Source: SCUD01 sp036824505
GTDB taxonomy: Bacteria > Pseudomonadota > Gammaproteobacteria > Steroidobacterales > Steroidobacteraceae
Assembly (NCBI GenBank): GCA_036824505.1
Contig: DAITAA010000001.1
Location: 62,001-126,000, forward strand
Length of the DNA: 64,000 nucleotides
Reading direction: 5' to 3'
Every line of letters starts with the position of its first letter. Within the stretch, counting starts at the first letter, position 1. The position numbers were made by a program, and so were the translations under genes. Shown in pieces: positions 1-8,821 of the stretch. The notes under the pieces are model-generated. The model saw only the letters and a list, made by a program, of their open reading frames with translations, searched no databases and was not told where the DNA came from.

Positions 1-750
1 GGCCCGAATGGTGCCGGCAAGACCACGGCGCTGAAGGCCATACTCGGCCTCGCGCGATTCCAGGGCGAACTCTCGGTATTGGGCCTCGACCCATACCGGC
101 AGCGCCACAAACTGATGCAGGACGTCTGCTTTATTGCTGACGTCGCTGTACTGCCGCGCTGGATCAGGGTCCGCCAGCTGATCGATCTGGTCGCGGCGAC
201 GCATCCGAAATTCCGCCGGGATGTCTGCGATCAGTTCCTTGCGCGCAGCGACATCAAGCGTGACAGCCGCGTCAGGGAATTGTCGAAAGGCATGGTGACG
301 CAGCTGCACCTGGCGCTTGTGATGGCGATCGACGCCAAGCTCCTGGTGCTGGACGAGCCGACGCTCGGCCTCGACATCCTGATGCGCAAGCAGTTCTACG
401 AAACCTTGCTGAACGAATATTTCGACGAACAACGCACGATCCTCGTGACGACCCACCAGGTCGAGGAAATCGAGCACATCCTGACGGATCTCCTGTTCAT
501 CGACCGCGGCCGCATCGTGCTGGACGCGGCAATGGACGAAGTCCAGGAGAAATACGTGCAGGTCGCAGTCCGCCCTGAGCAGCTCGAGTCTGCCCGGTCG
601 CAGAAGCCGATTGCCGAGCGCCAGGGCCTTGGCCGTACGTACATGCTGTTCCGCGGCGTGGATCGCGCCAATCTGGAACGTCTGGGTGATGTCGGCGTGC
701 CGTCGGTTGCGGATCTTTTTGTCGCGGTGATAGAGGGAGCACGCGCATGA
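1..750 (+). CDS. ABC transporter ATP-binding protein (5' end outside window)
   Basis: ATPase subunit of an ABC exporter. The frame is open from base 1, so the true start lies upstream and 249 residues are visible. They begin inside the Walker A motif (GPNGAGKTT). The signature is LSKGM at about residue 94, not LSGGQ; this form is common in the YtrB/YhcG-like group. Walker B and D-loop (LLVLDEPTLGLD) lie near 114-125, followed by an H-loop (TTHQVEE). The stop overlaps the permease start as ATGA, so the two are translationally coupled. The substrate cannot be told from sequence. The usual neighbour of such pairs is a GntR regulator, which may lie just upstream of the window. Confidence 0.95.
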   Translation, partial: GPNGAGKTTALKAILGLARFQGELSVLGLDPYRQRHKLMQDVCFIADVAVLPRWIRVRQLIDLVAATHPKFRRDVCDQFLARSDIKRDSRVRELSKGMVTQLHLALVMAIDAKLLVLDEPTLGLDILMRKQFYETLLNEYFDEQRTILVTTHQVEEIEHILTDLLFIDRGRIVLDAAMDEVQEKYVQVAVRPEQLESARSQKPIAERQGLGRTYMLFRGVDRANLERLGDVGVPSVADLFVAVIEGARA

Positions 751-1646
751 GCCGCTTCATCTGGTTGATACGCCGCGAGATCTGGGAGCACAAGGCGATC
801 TGGGTGGCCCCGCTGATCGTGCTCGCATGCCTGGTGCTTGCTTTCATGACCGGAAGTGTCCATCTCGGGCCGATCGGGGCCATGGATGCCAGCGCTCCTT
901 TTGGCGCGTTGCCGCAGGAAAAGCAGACCAAGCTGTTGCTGCTCGTTTACGGCGGGCTCGCACTGGTCGTGTTCATGGTGATGGGAATCGTCGGGTTTTT
1001 CTATTCGCTGGATTCGCTGTACGCCGACCGCCGTGATCGCAGCGTCTTGTTCTGGAAATCGCTTCCGCTGTCGGATGCCGAGACCGTGTTGTCGAAGTTC
1101 GCCGTCGCGATCGTCGTGATCCCGCTGGTCGCGACCATCGGTGCGCTGCTCGCCCAGCTCATGGTCGCGGGCGGCGGCGCGGCGATGCTTGAGGTCGGCG
1201 GCGCATCGGGCCGAATCATGTGGCAGCCCGATGCATTGATTGGCGGAATGGCCATCGCCCTGCTGTGGTGCATCACCGCCATGGTGTGGTACTCGCCGGT
1301 CGTCGCATACCTGATGCTGGCTTCGGCCTGGGCGCCAAAAGGCCCGTTCCTGTGGGCGGTGCTGCCGCCGGTTGCGATCAGCGTGTTCGAGCGTGTGGTG
1401 CTGGGCTCGCAATATGCGGGCATTTTCATCGCGGATCGACTGTTCGGTTTGTACCGGCTGTTGAGTCCGGACGAACCAACAGGTCCCGACATGGAATCCG
1501 CGACGATCCATCTGTCCGACATCGACCTGGCTGCCAGCCTGAGGGGTTTCTACACATCGCCTGACTTGTGGCTCGGGGTCGTCGCAGCCGGCCTGTTGCT
1601 GGCCGCCGCGGTGTGGGTCCGCCGCTACCGCGACGACACGATCTGA
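747..1646 (+). CDS. ABC-2 type permease subunit
   Basis: Membrane partner of the preceding ATPase, 299 aa. An N-terminal basic stretch precedes the first membrane segment (about residues 18-36). Further hydrophobic segments lie near 70-95, 110-135, 160-190, 195-215 and 270-290, giving about six spans. A soluble loop near 220-265 faces one side of the membrane. The start ATG overlaps the upstream stop (ATGA), with GAGGG just before it. Family membership rests on topology and context, since these permeases have no strong catalytic motif. It probably exports a lipid-like or antimicrobial compound; that is inference. Confidence 0.88.
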   Translation: MSRFIWLIRREIWEHKAIWVAPLIVLACLVLAFMTGSVHLGPIGAMDASAPFGALPQEKQTKLLLLVYGGLALVVFMVMGIVGFFYSLDSLYADRRDRSVLFWKSLPLSDAETVLSKFAVAIVVIPLVATIGALLAQLMVAGGGAAMLEVGGASGRIMWQPDALIGGMAIALLWCITAMVWYSPVVAYLMLASAWAPKGPFLWAVLPPVAISVFERVVLGSQYAGIFIADRLFGLYRLLSPDEPTGPDMESATIHLSDIDLAASLRGFYTSPDLWLGVVAAGLLLAAAVWVRRYRDDTI

Positions 1647-1656
1647 GGAGAGCTCG

Positions 1657-2796
1657 ATGCATACGATGATTCGGGTTGCCACCACGGGTGCATTGATGCT
1701 CGCCTGCGCTCCGGCCATGGCAGCCACGGCGACGCTGACCCGTGCCTGGCAGTACAAGACCGATGCGTCGGCAGGTCTCGAGGTCCGCAACCTGATCGGC
1801 GACATTCGTGTCGAACGTGGCACGGAGGCGGGCTTCCTCATCACCGCGACCGCAACGATTGAAGCCGACACGCAGGCCGATGCCGATGCGCTCGTGCATG
1901 CGATCGATTACCGGACGCGCGACATCGGCGCCGGGTCCAGATTCGACGTCGCGTTCCCGAAGCAGCAGTTCCCGAAGATCTATTACGCAAAAGGCCCCGA
2001 AACCTGGTGGGGTGTCATGTACATCGATTACCTCCATGAACGGATCCGGTTAACCGGCGACCCTGATGAAGCGCCGCGGGTCCGCGTCGACCTGCTTATC
2101 CGTGCGCCGGAGGGCGCCAAGCTTTCCGTCAAGAGCATCTTCGGCGAGTCGGCGGCGCAGGGATACTCGGGCGAACTGACCCTCGACGGAAGCAGCGGCG
2201 CGTTGCGATCGGCGGGCGGGGAGGGGCGCCTGGTGCTCGACAGCGGCAGCGGCGATGTCGTGGTTTCCGGGCACAGGGGCCGCGTGAGCGCGGATACCGG
2301 CAGCGGCAGCGTGACGATCACGGATTGCAACTGTGAGATCGACGCTGACACCGGCTCTGGCGCGGTCGAGATACGGGGCGGCTCCGGCGTGCTTCGGGCG
2401 GATACCGGCTCGGGCCGCGTCGCGATCGAAAGCTTCAGCGGCTCGATCGCAGCAGACACAGGCTCAGGCGGGGTTCTTGCGAAGGGCGTCTCGAACGTGG
2501 CGGATCTCGACGTCGATACAGGGTCTGGCAGCGTTTCGGTCGATGGCGATCTCGCAGCCTTGCGCAAGCTGCATGTCGATACCGGGTCCGGGAGCGTGCG
2601 CCTGCAATCGACAGGCGCGCCGTCGATGGAAATCGTGATCGACACCGGCAGCGGCCACGTGGACGTGAATGCGCCAGGCGCGCTGGTCCGGGAATCCAAG
2701 GAAGGCGTCTGGACGGTCAAGCTGCAGGACGGCATCGGCAGGGGCGTCATCGACACCGGTTCCGGCAGCGTTGACCTCATCGTGGCCACGCCCTGA
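1657..2796 (+). CDS. DUF4097-type beta-repeat exported protein
   Basis: Exported 379-aa protein with a signal peptide ending near residue 22 (APAMA/A). From about residue 195 to the end, nine short repeats occur: one DSGSG and eight DTGSG, each followed by a residue and usually V, spaced about 18-30 residues. This is the pattern of DUF4097 proteins, expected to fold as a right-handed beta-solenoid. A GAGGAG ribosome site overlaps the permease stop, so it belongs to the ABC operon. DUF4097 proteins often sit beside ABC-2 or anti-sigma systems, but their biochemical role is unknown. It probably works in the periplasm or outer envelope with the transporter. Confidence 0.9.
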   Translation: MHTMIRVATTGALMLACAPAMAATATLTRAWQYKTDASAGLEVRNLIGDIRVERGTEAGFLITATATIEADTQADADALVHAIDYRTRDIGAGSRFDVAFPKQQFPKIYYAKGPETWWGVMYIDYLHERIRLTGDPDEAPRVRVDLLIRAPEGAKLSVKSIFGESAAQGYSGELTLDGSSGALRSAGGEGRLVLDSGSGDVVVSGHRGRVSADTGSGSVTITDCNCEIDADTGSGAVEIRGGSGVLRADTGSGRVAIESFSGSIAADTGSGGVLAKGVSNVADLDVDTGSGSVSVDGDLAALRKLHVDTGSGSVRLQSTGAPSMEIVIDTGSGHVDVNAPGALVRESKEGVWTVKLQDGIGRGVIDTGSGSVDLIVATP

Positions 2797-2797
2797 G

Positions 2798-4786
2798 TCA
2801 GCCCGCCAGCAGCACCGCCTCCGCGTGCTCATTCGCCTCGGGCGTGCCGAACAGGATCACGACGTCGCCCTCGCGCAGCGTCATGTCCTGATCGGGATCG
2901 CGGCCGACGATGCCGTCGCGCCGCACCGCAGTGAATGAGACCTCCGCGCCACGCTCGCGGACCTCGCGCAGCGTGCGAGAGACCGACCATGCGCCCGGGG
3001 GCAGCACGACCGTGTGCAACTCCTCGCGCAGCGCGTGCGATTCATCGATGAGTTCCGCGCCCTCGCGGCGAAACACGGTACGCAGGATCCTGTAGCGCTG
3101 CCGGCGGATCTCGCCGACGGTTCGCAGCACGCGCGACATCGGCACGTCGAGCACGAGGAGTGCGTGCGAAACCAGTGTCAACGCCGCCTCCAGTGTCTCC
3201 GGCACGACCTCCGTGGCCCCCGCCGCGTGCAAATCCTCGAGCTGCGTGTCGTCTACGGCGCGCACCAGGAGCGGCACCAGCGGCCGTGTTCGCCGCACGG
3301 CATGGACGATCCTGAGCGATCGCTCGGTGTCGGAAAACGTGATGACGACGGCACTGGCACGCTTGAGGCCGACGGAGTGAAGCATGCGTTCATCGGCGGC
3401 ATCGCCGTAGATGACCGGGTCACCCGCCTCGCGCGCGGTGCGTACGCGAAACGGGTCGAGATCCATCGCAATGAACTCGAATCCCTGGCTCTCGAGCACG
3501 CGCGCGACGTTCTGCCCTACCCGGCCATAGCCGCACAGGATCACGTGCTCCCGCCCGGCGAGTGCCTGGGTCGCAGCGTCGATGCGCGCGAGCTCGGTCT
3601 GCGCCGGGCCGCTCTCCTGCAGAACGAGCCGGGCGATGCGCTTGTTGTGCCGGATCAGGAAAGGCGACAGCACCATGCTGAGCGTGATGGCCGCGAGCAC
3701 CGGCTGCGTGATCTCGGAACTGATCAGGCGGTTCTGCAGCAGGAGCGTCAGCAACGCAAAACCGAATTCGCCGCCCTCGGACAGCACGATGCCGGTGCGC
3801 AGCGCCTTGAACCACTGGCCAGCAAAGGCACGCGCCGCCAGCGTCACGATCACGGTCTTGAGAATCAGCATGCCCGCGAGAATCGCGGTCACGGCCGGCA
3901 GGTGCCGGAACAGCCCCGGCACGTCGAGTTGCATTCCGACGGTGACGAAGAACAGGCCAAGCAGGGTGTCGCGGAACGGACGGATGCCGGCCTCGACCTG
4001 ATAGCGATATTCGGTTTCGGCCAGCATCATTCCGGCGAGGAAGGCGCCTAGCGCGAAGGTGAGCCCGACGGCGTACGTGGACCATGCCGCACCGATTGCG
4101 ACGAACAACACGGCGATCGTAAAGAGCTCGGGCGCGCCGCTCGCTGCGATCTCATGGAACAGCGGGCGCAGCAGCCAGCGGCCCGCCGCCAGCACGATCA
4201 CGAGCGCGACCGCGCCCTTGAAAACGGCGAATGAAATTTCTGGCGTCGAGATCGCGATATCCGCCGAAGCCAGCACGCCAGCCAGGGCGAGAAATGGCAC
4301 GACGGCGAGGTCCTGGAACAGGAGCGTGCCGAAAGCGAGCCGTCCGTGCGTGCGGTTGAGCTCACCCTGCTGGGTCAGTTGCTGGAGCACGATGGCCGTC
4401 GAGGACATGGCGACCGCACCGCCCAGCAGCACGGCGACCGCAAGCGGCACATCGAAGGCCAGCGCAATCGCGGCGACCGCGGTGGTGGTCGCGCCAACCT
4501 GCAGGCCGCCCAGCAGGAACACCTCGCCGCGCGTTGCGATCAGACGAGGCAGCGAGAACTCGAGTCCCAGCGTGAACAGCAGGAACACGACGCCGAACTC
4601 GGCCAGCGCAGCGGTGGTCTCGGTCGCCGCGACCCAGCCGAGCGCGTGCGGACCGACTGCCATGCCGACCGCGAGGAATCCGATGATCGGCGGCATCCGC
4701 AGGCGCCGCAGGCCGACCACGACCGCGATCGTGGCGGCGAGCAGCAGCAGGACGTCCTCGAGTACGGTGCCTTCCATCCGGCTCAT
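2798..4786 (-). CDS. Monovalent cation:proton antiporter, CPA2/Kef type
   Basis: 662-aa inner-membrane antiporter of the CPA2 family. Residues 5-390 hold about 12 hydrophobic segments of the Na+/H+ exchanger fold. A TrkA-N (RCK) domain follows with the nucleotide-binding motif GYGRVGQNVA near residue 410, then a TrkA-C domain to the end (about 575-660). Together these are the KefB/KefC layout. Kef proteins exchange K+ for H+ and are gated by glutathione adducts; glutathione genes occur in this window, but specificity here is not proved. An alternative start is the ATG three codons in. It is convergent with the DUF4097 gene, one base apart. Confidence 0.93.
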   Translation of the reverse strand: MSRMEGTVLEDVLLLLAATIAVVVGLRRLRMPPIIGFLAVGMAVGPHALGWVAATETTAALAEFGVVFLLFTLGLEFSLPRLIATRGEVFLLGGLQVGATTTAVAAIALAFDVPLAVAVLLGGAVAMSSTAIVLQQLTQQGELNRTHGRLAFGTLLFQDLAVVPFLALAGVLASADIAISTPEISFAVFKGAVALVIVLAAGRWLLRPLFHEIAASGAPELFTIAVLFVAIGAAWSTYAVGLTFALGAFLAGMMLAETEYRYQVEAGIRPFRDTLLGLFFVTVGMQLDVPGLFRHLPAVTAILAGMLILKTVIVTLAARAFAGQWFKALRTGIVLSEGGEFGFALLTLLLQNRLISSEITQPVLAAITLSMVLSPFLIRHNKRIARLVLQESGPAQTELARIDAATQALAGREHVILCGYGRVGQNVARVLESQGFEFIAMDLDPFRVRTAREAGDPVIYGDAADERMLHSVGLKRASAVVITFSDTERSLRIVHAVRRTRPLVPLLVRAVDDTQLEDLHAAGATEVVPETLEAALTLVSHALLVLDVPMSRVLRTVGEIRRQRYRILRTVFRREGAELIDESHALREELHTVVLPPGAWSVSRTLREVRERGAEVSFTAVRRDGIVGRDPDQDMTLREGDVVILFGTPEANEHAEAVLLAG

Positions 4787-4833
4787 GCTCCCTGCCGCGG
4801 CCCCTGCGCGTCAACCGCAGGACGATGCCGGGC

Positions 4834-5814
4834 TCAGGGCACGAGCACGAGCGCGCCTTGCACGTCGCCGCGCCGCAGACGCGCAAGCGCTTCGTTGGCG
4901 GATGCCAGCGGCAGAACTTCGACGGATGTCTTGAGCGGTGCATGCCCGGCCAGTTCCATGAACTCCAGGCCATCGCGCCGCGTCAGGTTGGCGACCGAGC
5001 AGATGCTGCGCTCGCCCCATAGCAGAGCGTAGGGAAACGCGGGGATATCGCTCATGTGGATTCCCGCGCAGACGACGCGGCCGCCCTTGCGCACTGCCGC
5101 AAGCGCCGCGGGCACCAGCGCGCCGATTGGGGCGAACAGGATCGCCGCATCGAGCGGCGCCGGCGCAGGGCGATCGCTTGGGCCCGCCCAGGCACAACCC
5201 AGTTCGCGCGCGAAGGCCGCGGCAGCATCATCACCCGGCCGCACGAAAGCATAAACCGCACGTCCCTGGTGATGCGCCAGTTGCGTGACGATGTGCGCGG
5301 CGGCTCCGAAGCCGTACAGGCCGAGCCTGCCGGCCGCACCCGCGGCCGCGAGCGCGCGGTGGCCGATCAACCCCGCGCACAAGAGCGGTGCTGCTTCGGC
5401 ATCGCTGTAGCGATCGGGGATGGGCATGCAGTACCGCTGGTCCGCGAGCAGGTACTCGGCGTATCCGCCGTCCTGCTGCCAGCCGGTGAAGCGCGCCGAG
5501 TCACAGAGATTTTCCCGGCCGCTGCGGCAGTAATCGCAGGTCCCGCAGGTCCAGCCCAGCCAGGGCACGCCAAGCCGGCCCGCCTTCGGCATCTCGGCGC
5601 CGGGCCCGGCCGCAACAGCCGTGCATACGACTTCGTGTCCGGGAATGCGCGGCACCTGCAGTCCGGGCAATTCGCCGTCCACGATGTGCAGGTCGGTGCG
5701 GCAGACCGCGCAGGCGCGCACCCGCAGCAGGAACTGGCCGGGGCCTGGCTGCGGCACCGGCAGATCCACGGCTTCGAGTGGTGCACCGGCGCGCGTGAGC
5801 AGCATGGCGCGCAT
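4834..5814 (-). CDS. Zinc-dependent alcohol dehydrogenase
   Basis: 326-aa medium-chain dehydrogenase. The GroES-like half has the catalytic-zinc Cys (CRTDLH) and GHE motif. A structural-zinc cysteine cluster CGTCDYCRSGRENLC follows near residues 92-106. The Rossmann half has GLYGFGAAA. The phrase GWQQDGGYAEY matches the AdhA-like subgroup. The start was set at the ATG where homology begins; an upstream in-frame extension is arginine-rich and unlike coding sequence. It lies 11 bases after the diguanylate cyclase gene on the same strand. Substrate not predictable. Confidence 0.92.
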   Translation of the reverse strand: MRAMLLTRAGAPLEAVDLPVPQPGPGQFLLRVRACAVCRTDLHIVDGELPGLQVPRIPGHEVVCTAVAAGPGAEMPKAGRLGVPWLGWTCGTCDYCRSGRENLCDSARFTGWQQDGGYAEYLLADQRYCMPIPDRYSDAEAAPLLCAGLIGHRALAAAGAAGRLGLYGFGAAAHIVTQLAHHQGRAVYAFVRPGDDAAAAFARELGCAWAGPSDRPAPAPLDAAILFAPIGALVPAALAAVRKGGRVVCAGIHMSDIPAFPYALLWGERSICSVANLTRRDGLEFMELAGHAPLKTSVEVLPLASANEALARLRRGDVQGALVLVP

Positions 5815-5825
5815 GGTTGGCGGGC

Positions 5826-7964
5826 TCAGCCGAACATTGCCCCGTAGTGCGATTCGCCGTGGCCCTGCGCCAGCAGCAGCTGCAGGAAATCCCCGGCCGA
5901 CATCGGCTCGCCGAACAGCCGCCCCTGGCCATAGTGGCAATTGAGGCTGCGCAGATAGTCCAGCTGTTCCTTAGATTCGATGCCCTCGGCGACCACCTCG
6001 AGGTCGAGATTCTTTCCCATCTCGATGATGGTCCGCACGAGAGTCGCGTCCTCACGCGACACGGCGGCATGACGCACGAAGGACTGGTCGATCTTCAGCG
6101 TGCCGACCGGGAACTGTTGCAGAGCGGACAACGACGAGTAACCCGTCCCGAAATCATCAATGGAAAGGTGCAGTCCCATTGCATGCAGTTCATCGAGCAG
6201 GCGCACCATGCGGCGCGCGTCGGTCATCAGTGTCGTTTCGGTGATCTCCAGCTCAAAGTTGGACGGCGCTACGCCGGTGTCGTCGAACACCGAGCGGTAG
6301 CGCGTCAGGAACTCCGCCTGGCGCAGCTGCTTCAAAGACAGGTTGATGGAAATGCGGCCCGGCTTCGGCACCTGGTCCTGCCAGATCCGGTAGTCATTGC
6401 AGACCCGCTTCAGTACCCATTCGCCGATCTCCTGGATCAGGTTCGATTCCTCGGCCAGCGGGATGAATTGCGCCGGCGGGATATCGCCATGGCCGGGCAG
6501 GCGCCAGCGCAGCAGCGCCTCGCCGCCAACCACGCGTCCGTCGCGAAGGTCCACCTTGGGCTGGTAGAACATCACGAGTTCCGCGCGTTCGATCGCGCGT
6601 CTGAGCTTGCTCTTCAGCATCAGCCGCTCGACCGCGATCGCACTCATCTCCGGCGTGAAGAAACTGTGGCTGTTGCCGCCATTCTGCTTCGAGTGGTACA
6701 TCGCGGCGTCCGCGTCGCGGATCAGGTCCACGACGTTGTCCGCGTCCTGCGGGCAGAGAGCGATGCCGACACTGCTCGTCACATACAGTTCATGGTGCCC
6801 CAGCTGGAATGGCCGGGCGAGCTGGTCGAGAAGTTCGCGCGCAAGCGCTCCGATGGCGGGGCGGTTATCCTGGGTCCGGGGCAGATTCTCGATGAATACG
6901 GCGAATTCATCGCCCGCGAGGCGGCCGAGCATCGCGCCGCGCGGGATGTTCTGGATCATCCGCTCACTCAGGATTTCAAGCGCCCGATCGCCGGCTGCGT
7001 GACCGAAATTGTCGTTGACCTCCTTGAAGTGATCGAGGTCGAGATAGATGAGTGCCAATGCCTGGCCCGCGCGGCGCGCGCGCGCGATCGCCTGCTGCAG
7101 TGAATGCTGGAACTGCATCCGGTTCGGGATCTTGGTCAGTGCGTCATAGCGCGCGAGGTAGCGAATCCGCCGTTCCGCGCGCTTGCGTTCGGTGATGTTG
7201 CGTGCGACAAAGATGCAACCCTGAAAGCGCGGATCGTCCCCGGCGATGATCGAGCCGGACAGCGATATCGGGATTGTCTGGCCATTCTTCGTCCTGATGG
7301 TCAGCTCGACCATCTCGTTGGCAGCCTGCTCGATGTTGAAAGTCGTGCGGTCCTGGTCGGAGATCACGTAGGCCAGTTCGCGACCGAGCAGCTCTTCCTG
7401 CGACCAGCCGACGAGCTGCGTTCCCGCCACGTTGACGCGCTTGATCAGCCCATCGGGCGAGGTCACGAATACGGCGTCATTCATGCTGTCGAGCATGATG
7501 TCGAGTGCGCGGCCGGTTGCCGCATGATCGCTGAGATTGATGCGCAGGCGTTCGAGCGCGTACGCAAGATCGGCACCGTGACCGCCTGCGGGCGCTTCGA
7601 TACGGAGCGCCCAGTTGCCCGCTGCGAGCCGCTCCACCGCGCCGCGCAGCTCCTCGATCGGCCTCTCGACGCGTTGTACGAAGCGCCAGGCCACTGCAAA
7701 TGCGATCGCAAGCAGCAGCAGACCGCCGCCGACCAGCACCAGCAGCCGGCGCTCGAAGGCCGAGCTGCGGCGTTCATCGAGCGCTGCGGCGAGATCCACC
7801 GCTTGCCGGGGTTCGCCGCCGGCGGCGATCTGCCCGATCAGCGTCGCGTCGGCATGGGTATCGAGCCGCAGGTCGATGGCCGCGAGGGCGACGAGCACGA
7901 CGAGCAGCACCGCACAGGAGGCGGTCGCCATGACGAGCGCTCTGGTCCGAAATGTGGGCGTCAT
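5826..7964 (-). CDS. Membrane PAS-GGDEF-EAL cyclic-di-GMP protein
   Basis: 712-aa cyclic-di-GMP enzyme. Order: membrane span (about 10-30), short periplasmic loop, second span (about 65-85), HAMP (about 85-140), PAS with PAC (about 145-270), GGDEF (about 275-440), EAL (about 450-705). The GGDEF signature reads AGDEF, a form often still active. The EAL domain keeps EALLRW, ITETT, DDFGTGYSS and VAEGIES, so phosphodiesterase activity looks intact and the protein may be bifunctional. The start at 7964 is preceded by GAGGG; a longer frame upstream looks non-coding. The PAS domain may sense a cytoplasmic ligand; none can be named. Confidence 0.95.
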   Translation of the reverse strand: MTPTFRTRALVMATASCAVLLVVLVALAAIDLRLDTHADATLIGQIAAGGEPRQAVDLAAALDERRSSAFERRLLVLVGGGLLLLAIAFAVAWRFVQRVERPIEELRGAVERLAAGNWALRIEAPAGGHGADLAYALERLRINLSDHAATGRALDIMLDSMNDAVFVTSPDGLIKRVNVAGTQLVGWSQEELLGRELAYVISDQDRTTFNIEQAANEMVELTIRTKNGQTIPISLSGSIIAGDDPRFQGCIFVARNITERKRAERRIRYLARYDALTKIPNRMQFQHSLQQAIARARRAGQALALIYLDLDHFKEVNDNFGHAAGDRALEILSERMIQNIPRGAMLGRLAGDEFAVFIENLPRTQDNRPAIGALARELLDQLARPFQLGHHELYVTSSVGIALCPQDADNVVDLIRDADAAMYHSKQNGGNSHSFFTPEMSAIAVERLMLKSKLRRAIERAELVMFYQPKVDLRDGRVVGGEALLRWRLPGHGDIPPAQFIPLAEESNLIQEIGEWVLKRVCNDYRIWQDQVPKPGRISINLSLKQLRQAEFLTRYRSVFDDTGVAPSNFELEITETTLMTDARRMVRLLDELHAMGLHLSIDDFGTGYSSLSALQQFPVGTLKIDQSFVRHAAVSREDATLVRTIIEMGKNLDLEVVAEGIESKEQLDYLRSLNCHYGQGRLFGEPMSAGDFLQLLLAQGHGESHYGAMFG

Positions 7965-8101
7965 ACCCTCGTAACGGCGCCGTTGCGCCGATCCCCGATA
8001 ATCCTGTGCCGATCCCGGCCGTTCGCCATCATACGCCGCTCGCCGCCCGGGCATAACGACCGGGGCGGCGTTACTCGCCGGGGGCGTGGTGCGGTAGCAT
8101 C

Positions 8102-8821
8102 GTGTGCTTGGACGCGCTGCAACTTACCGGCCGCGACCGCGGCCATATCGTCGATGTGGAATCGCCGCGTTGCATGCTGCATGCCGCCGTGGTCGATGCC
8201 TTTCTTGCGATGCGACAGAACGCCGCCGAGGCAGGCATCGATCTGTTGCCTCTGTCGTCATTCCGCGATTTCGGGCGCCAGCGCCGAATCTGGAATGAAA
8301 AATATCGCGGCAAGCGGCCGGTACTCGATCGCAGCGGCCGGCCCGTGGACATGAACCGGCTGGCACCGGAAGAGCGGGTCGAGACGATCCTGCTCTGGTC
8401 GGCACTGCCTGGCGCCAGCCGTCACCACTGGGGCAGCGATATCGACGTCGTCGACGGCAGGGTCCTCGCAAGCGGCTACCAGGCCAAACTCGAGCGGCAG
8501 GAATTCATGCGCGGCGGCACGTTTGCGGCGCTGGCACGCTGGCTTGCCGGCAATATGCGCCGTTACGGTTTCTACCGTCCGTACACGCGCGCGGGTTCGG
8601 GCGTGCAGCCCGAGCCCTGGCACCTGAGCTTCGCGCCGGTCGCGCGCCGCGCATTGCCGTCACTGACCGTGGAACTGCTCGCTTCAGCGATCGAGGGAGC
8701 CAACATCGGTGGCGAAGCAGCGATCCTATCGAGCCTGCCGTCGATCCATCAGCGCTATGTACAGGCGGTCGACATGCCGCCACGAATGCGGTCGCGCTGG
8801 GCCCGGCTCAGCCGGCGCTGA
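8102..8821 (+). CDS. M15 family D-alanyl-D-alanine carboxypeptidase
   Basis: 239-aa zinc peptidase of the VanY/M15B group that trims the terminal D-Ala of peptidoglycan peptides. The motifs are present in order: SSFRDFGRQ near residue 52 (substrate-binding Arg), HHWGSDIDVVD near 110 (zinc His and Asp) and EPWHLSF near 176 (catalytic Glu and third zinc His). No clear signal peptide, so location is uncertain. The GTG start at 8102 is the first usable one and has a weak ribosome site. Its 3' end overlaps the convergent HD-domain gene by 14 bases. Confidence 0.88.
   Translation: MCLDALQLTGRDRGHIVDVESPRCMLHAAVVDAFLAMRQNAAEAGIDLLPLSSFRDFGRQRRIWNEKYRGKRPVLDRSGRPVDMNRLAPEERVETILLWSALPGASRHHWGSDIDVVDGRVLASGYQAKLERQEFMRGGTFAALARWLAGNMRRYGFYRPYTRAGSGVQPEPWHLSFAPVARRALPSLTVELLASAIEGANIGGEAAILSSLPSIHQRYVQAVDMPPRMRSRWARLSRR

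Noticed and set aside
2200..2790. Regular DNA repeats in the DUF4097 gene, first considered as a CRISPR-like array.
   Set aside because: The repeats are coding (DTGSG units) and vary in spacing, with no spacers.
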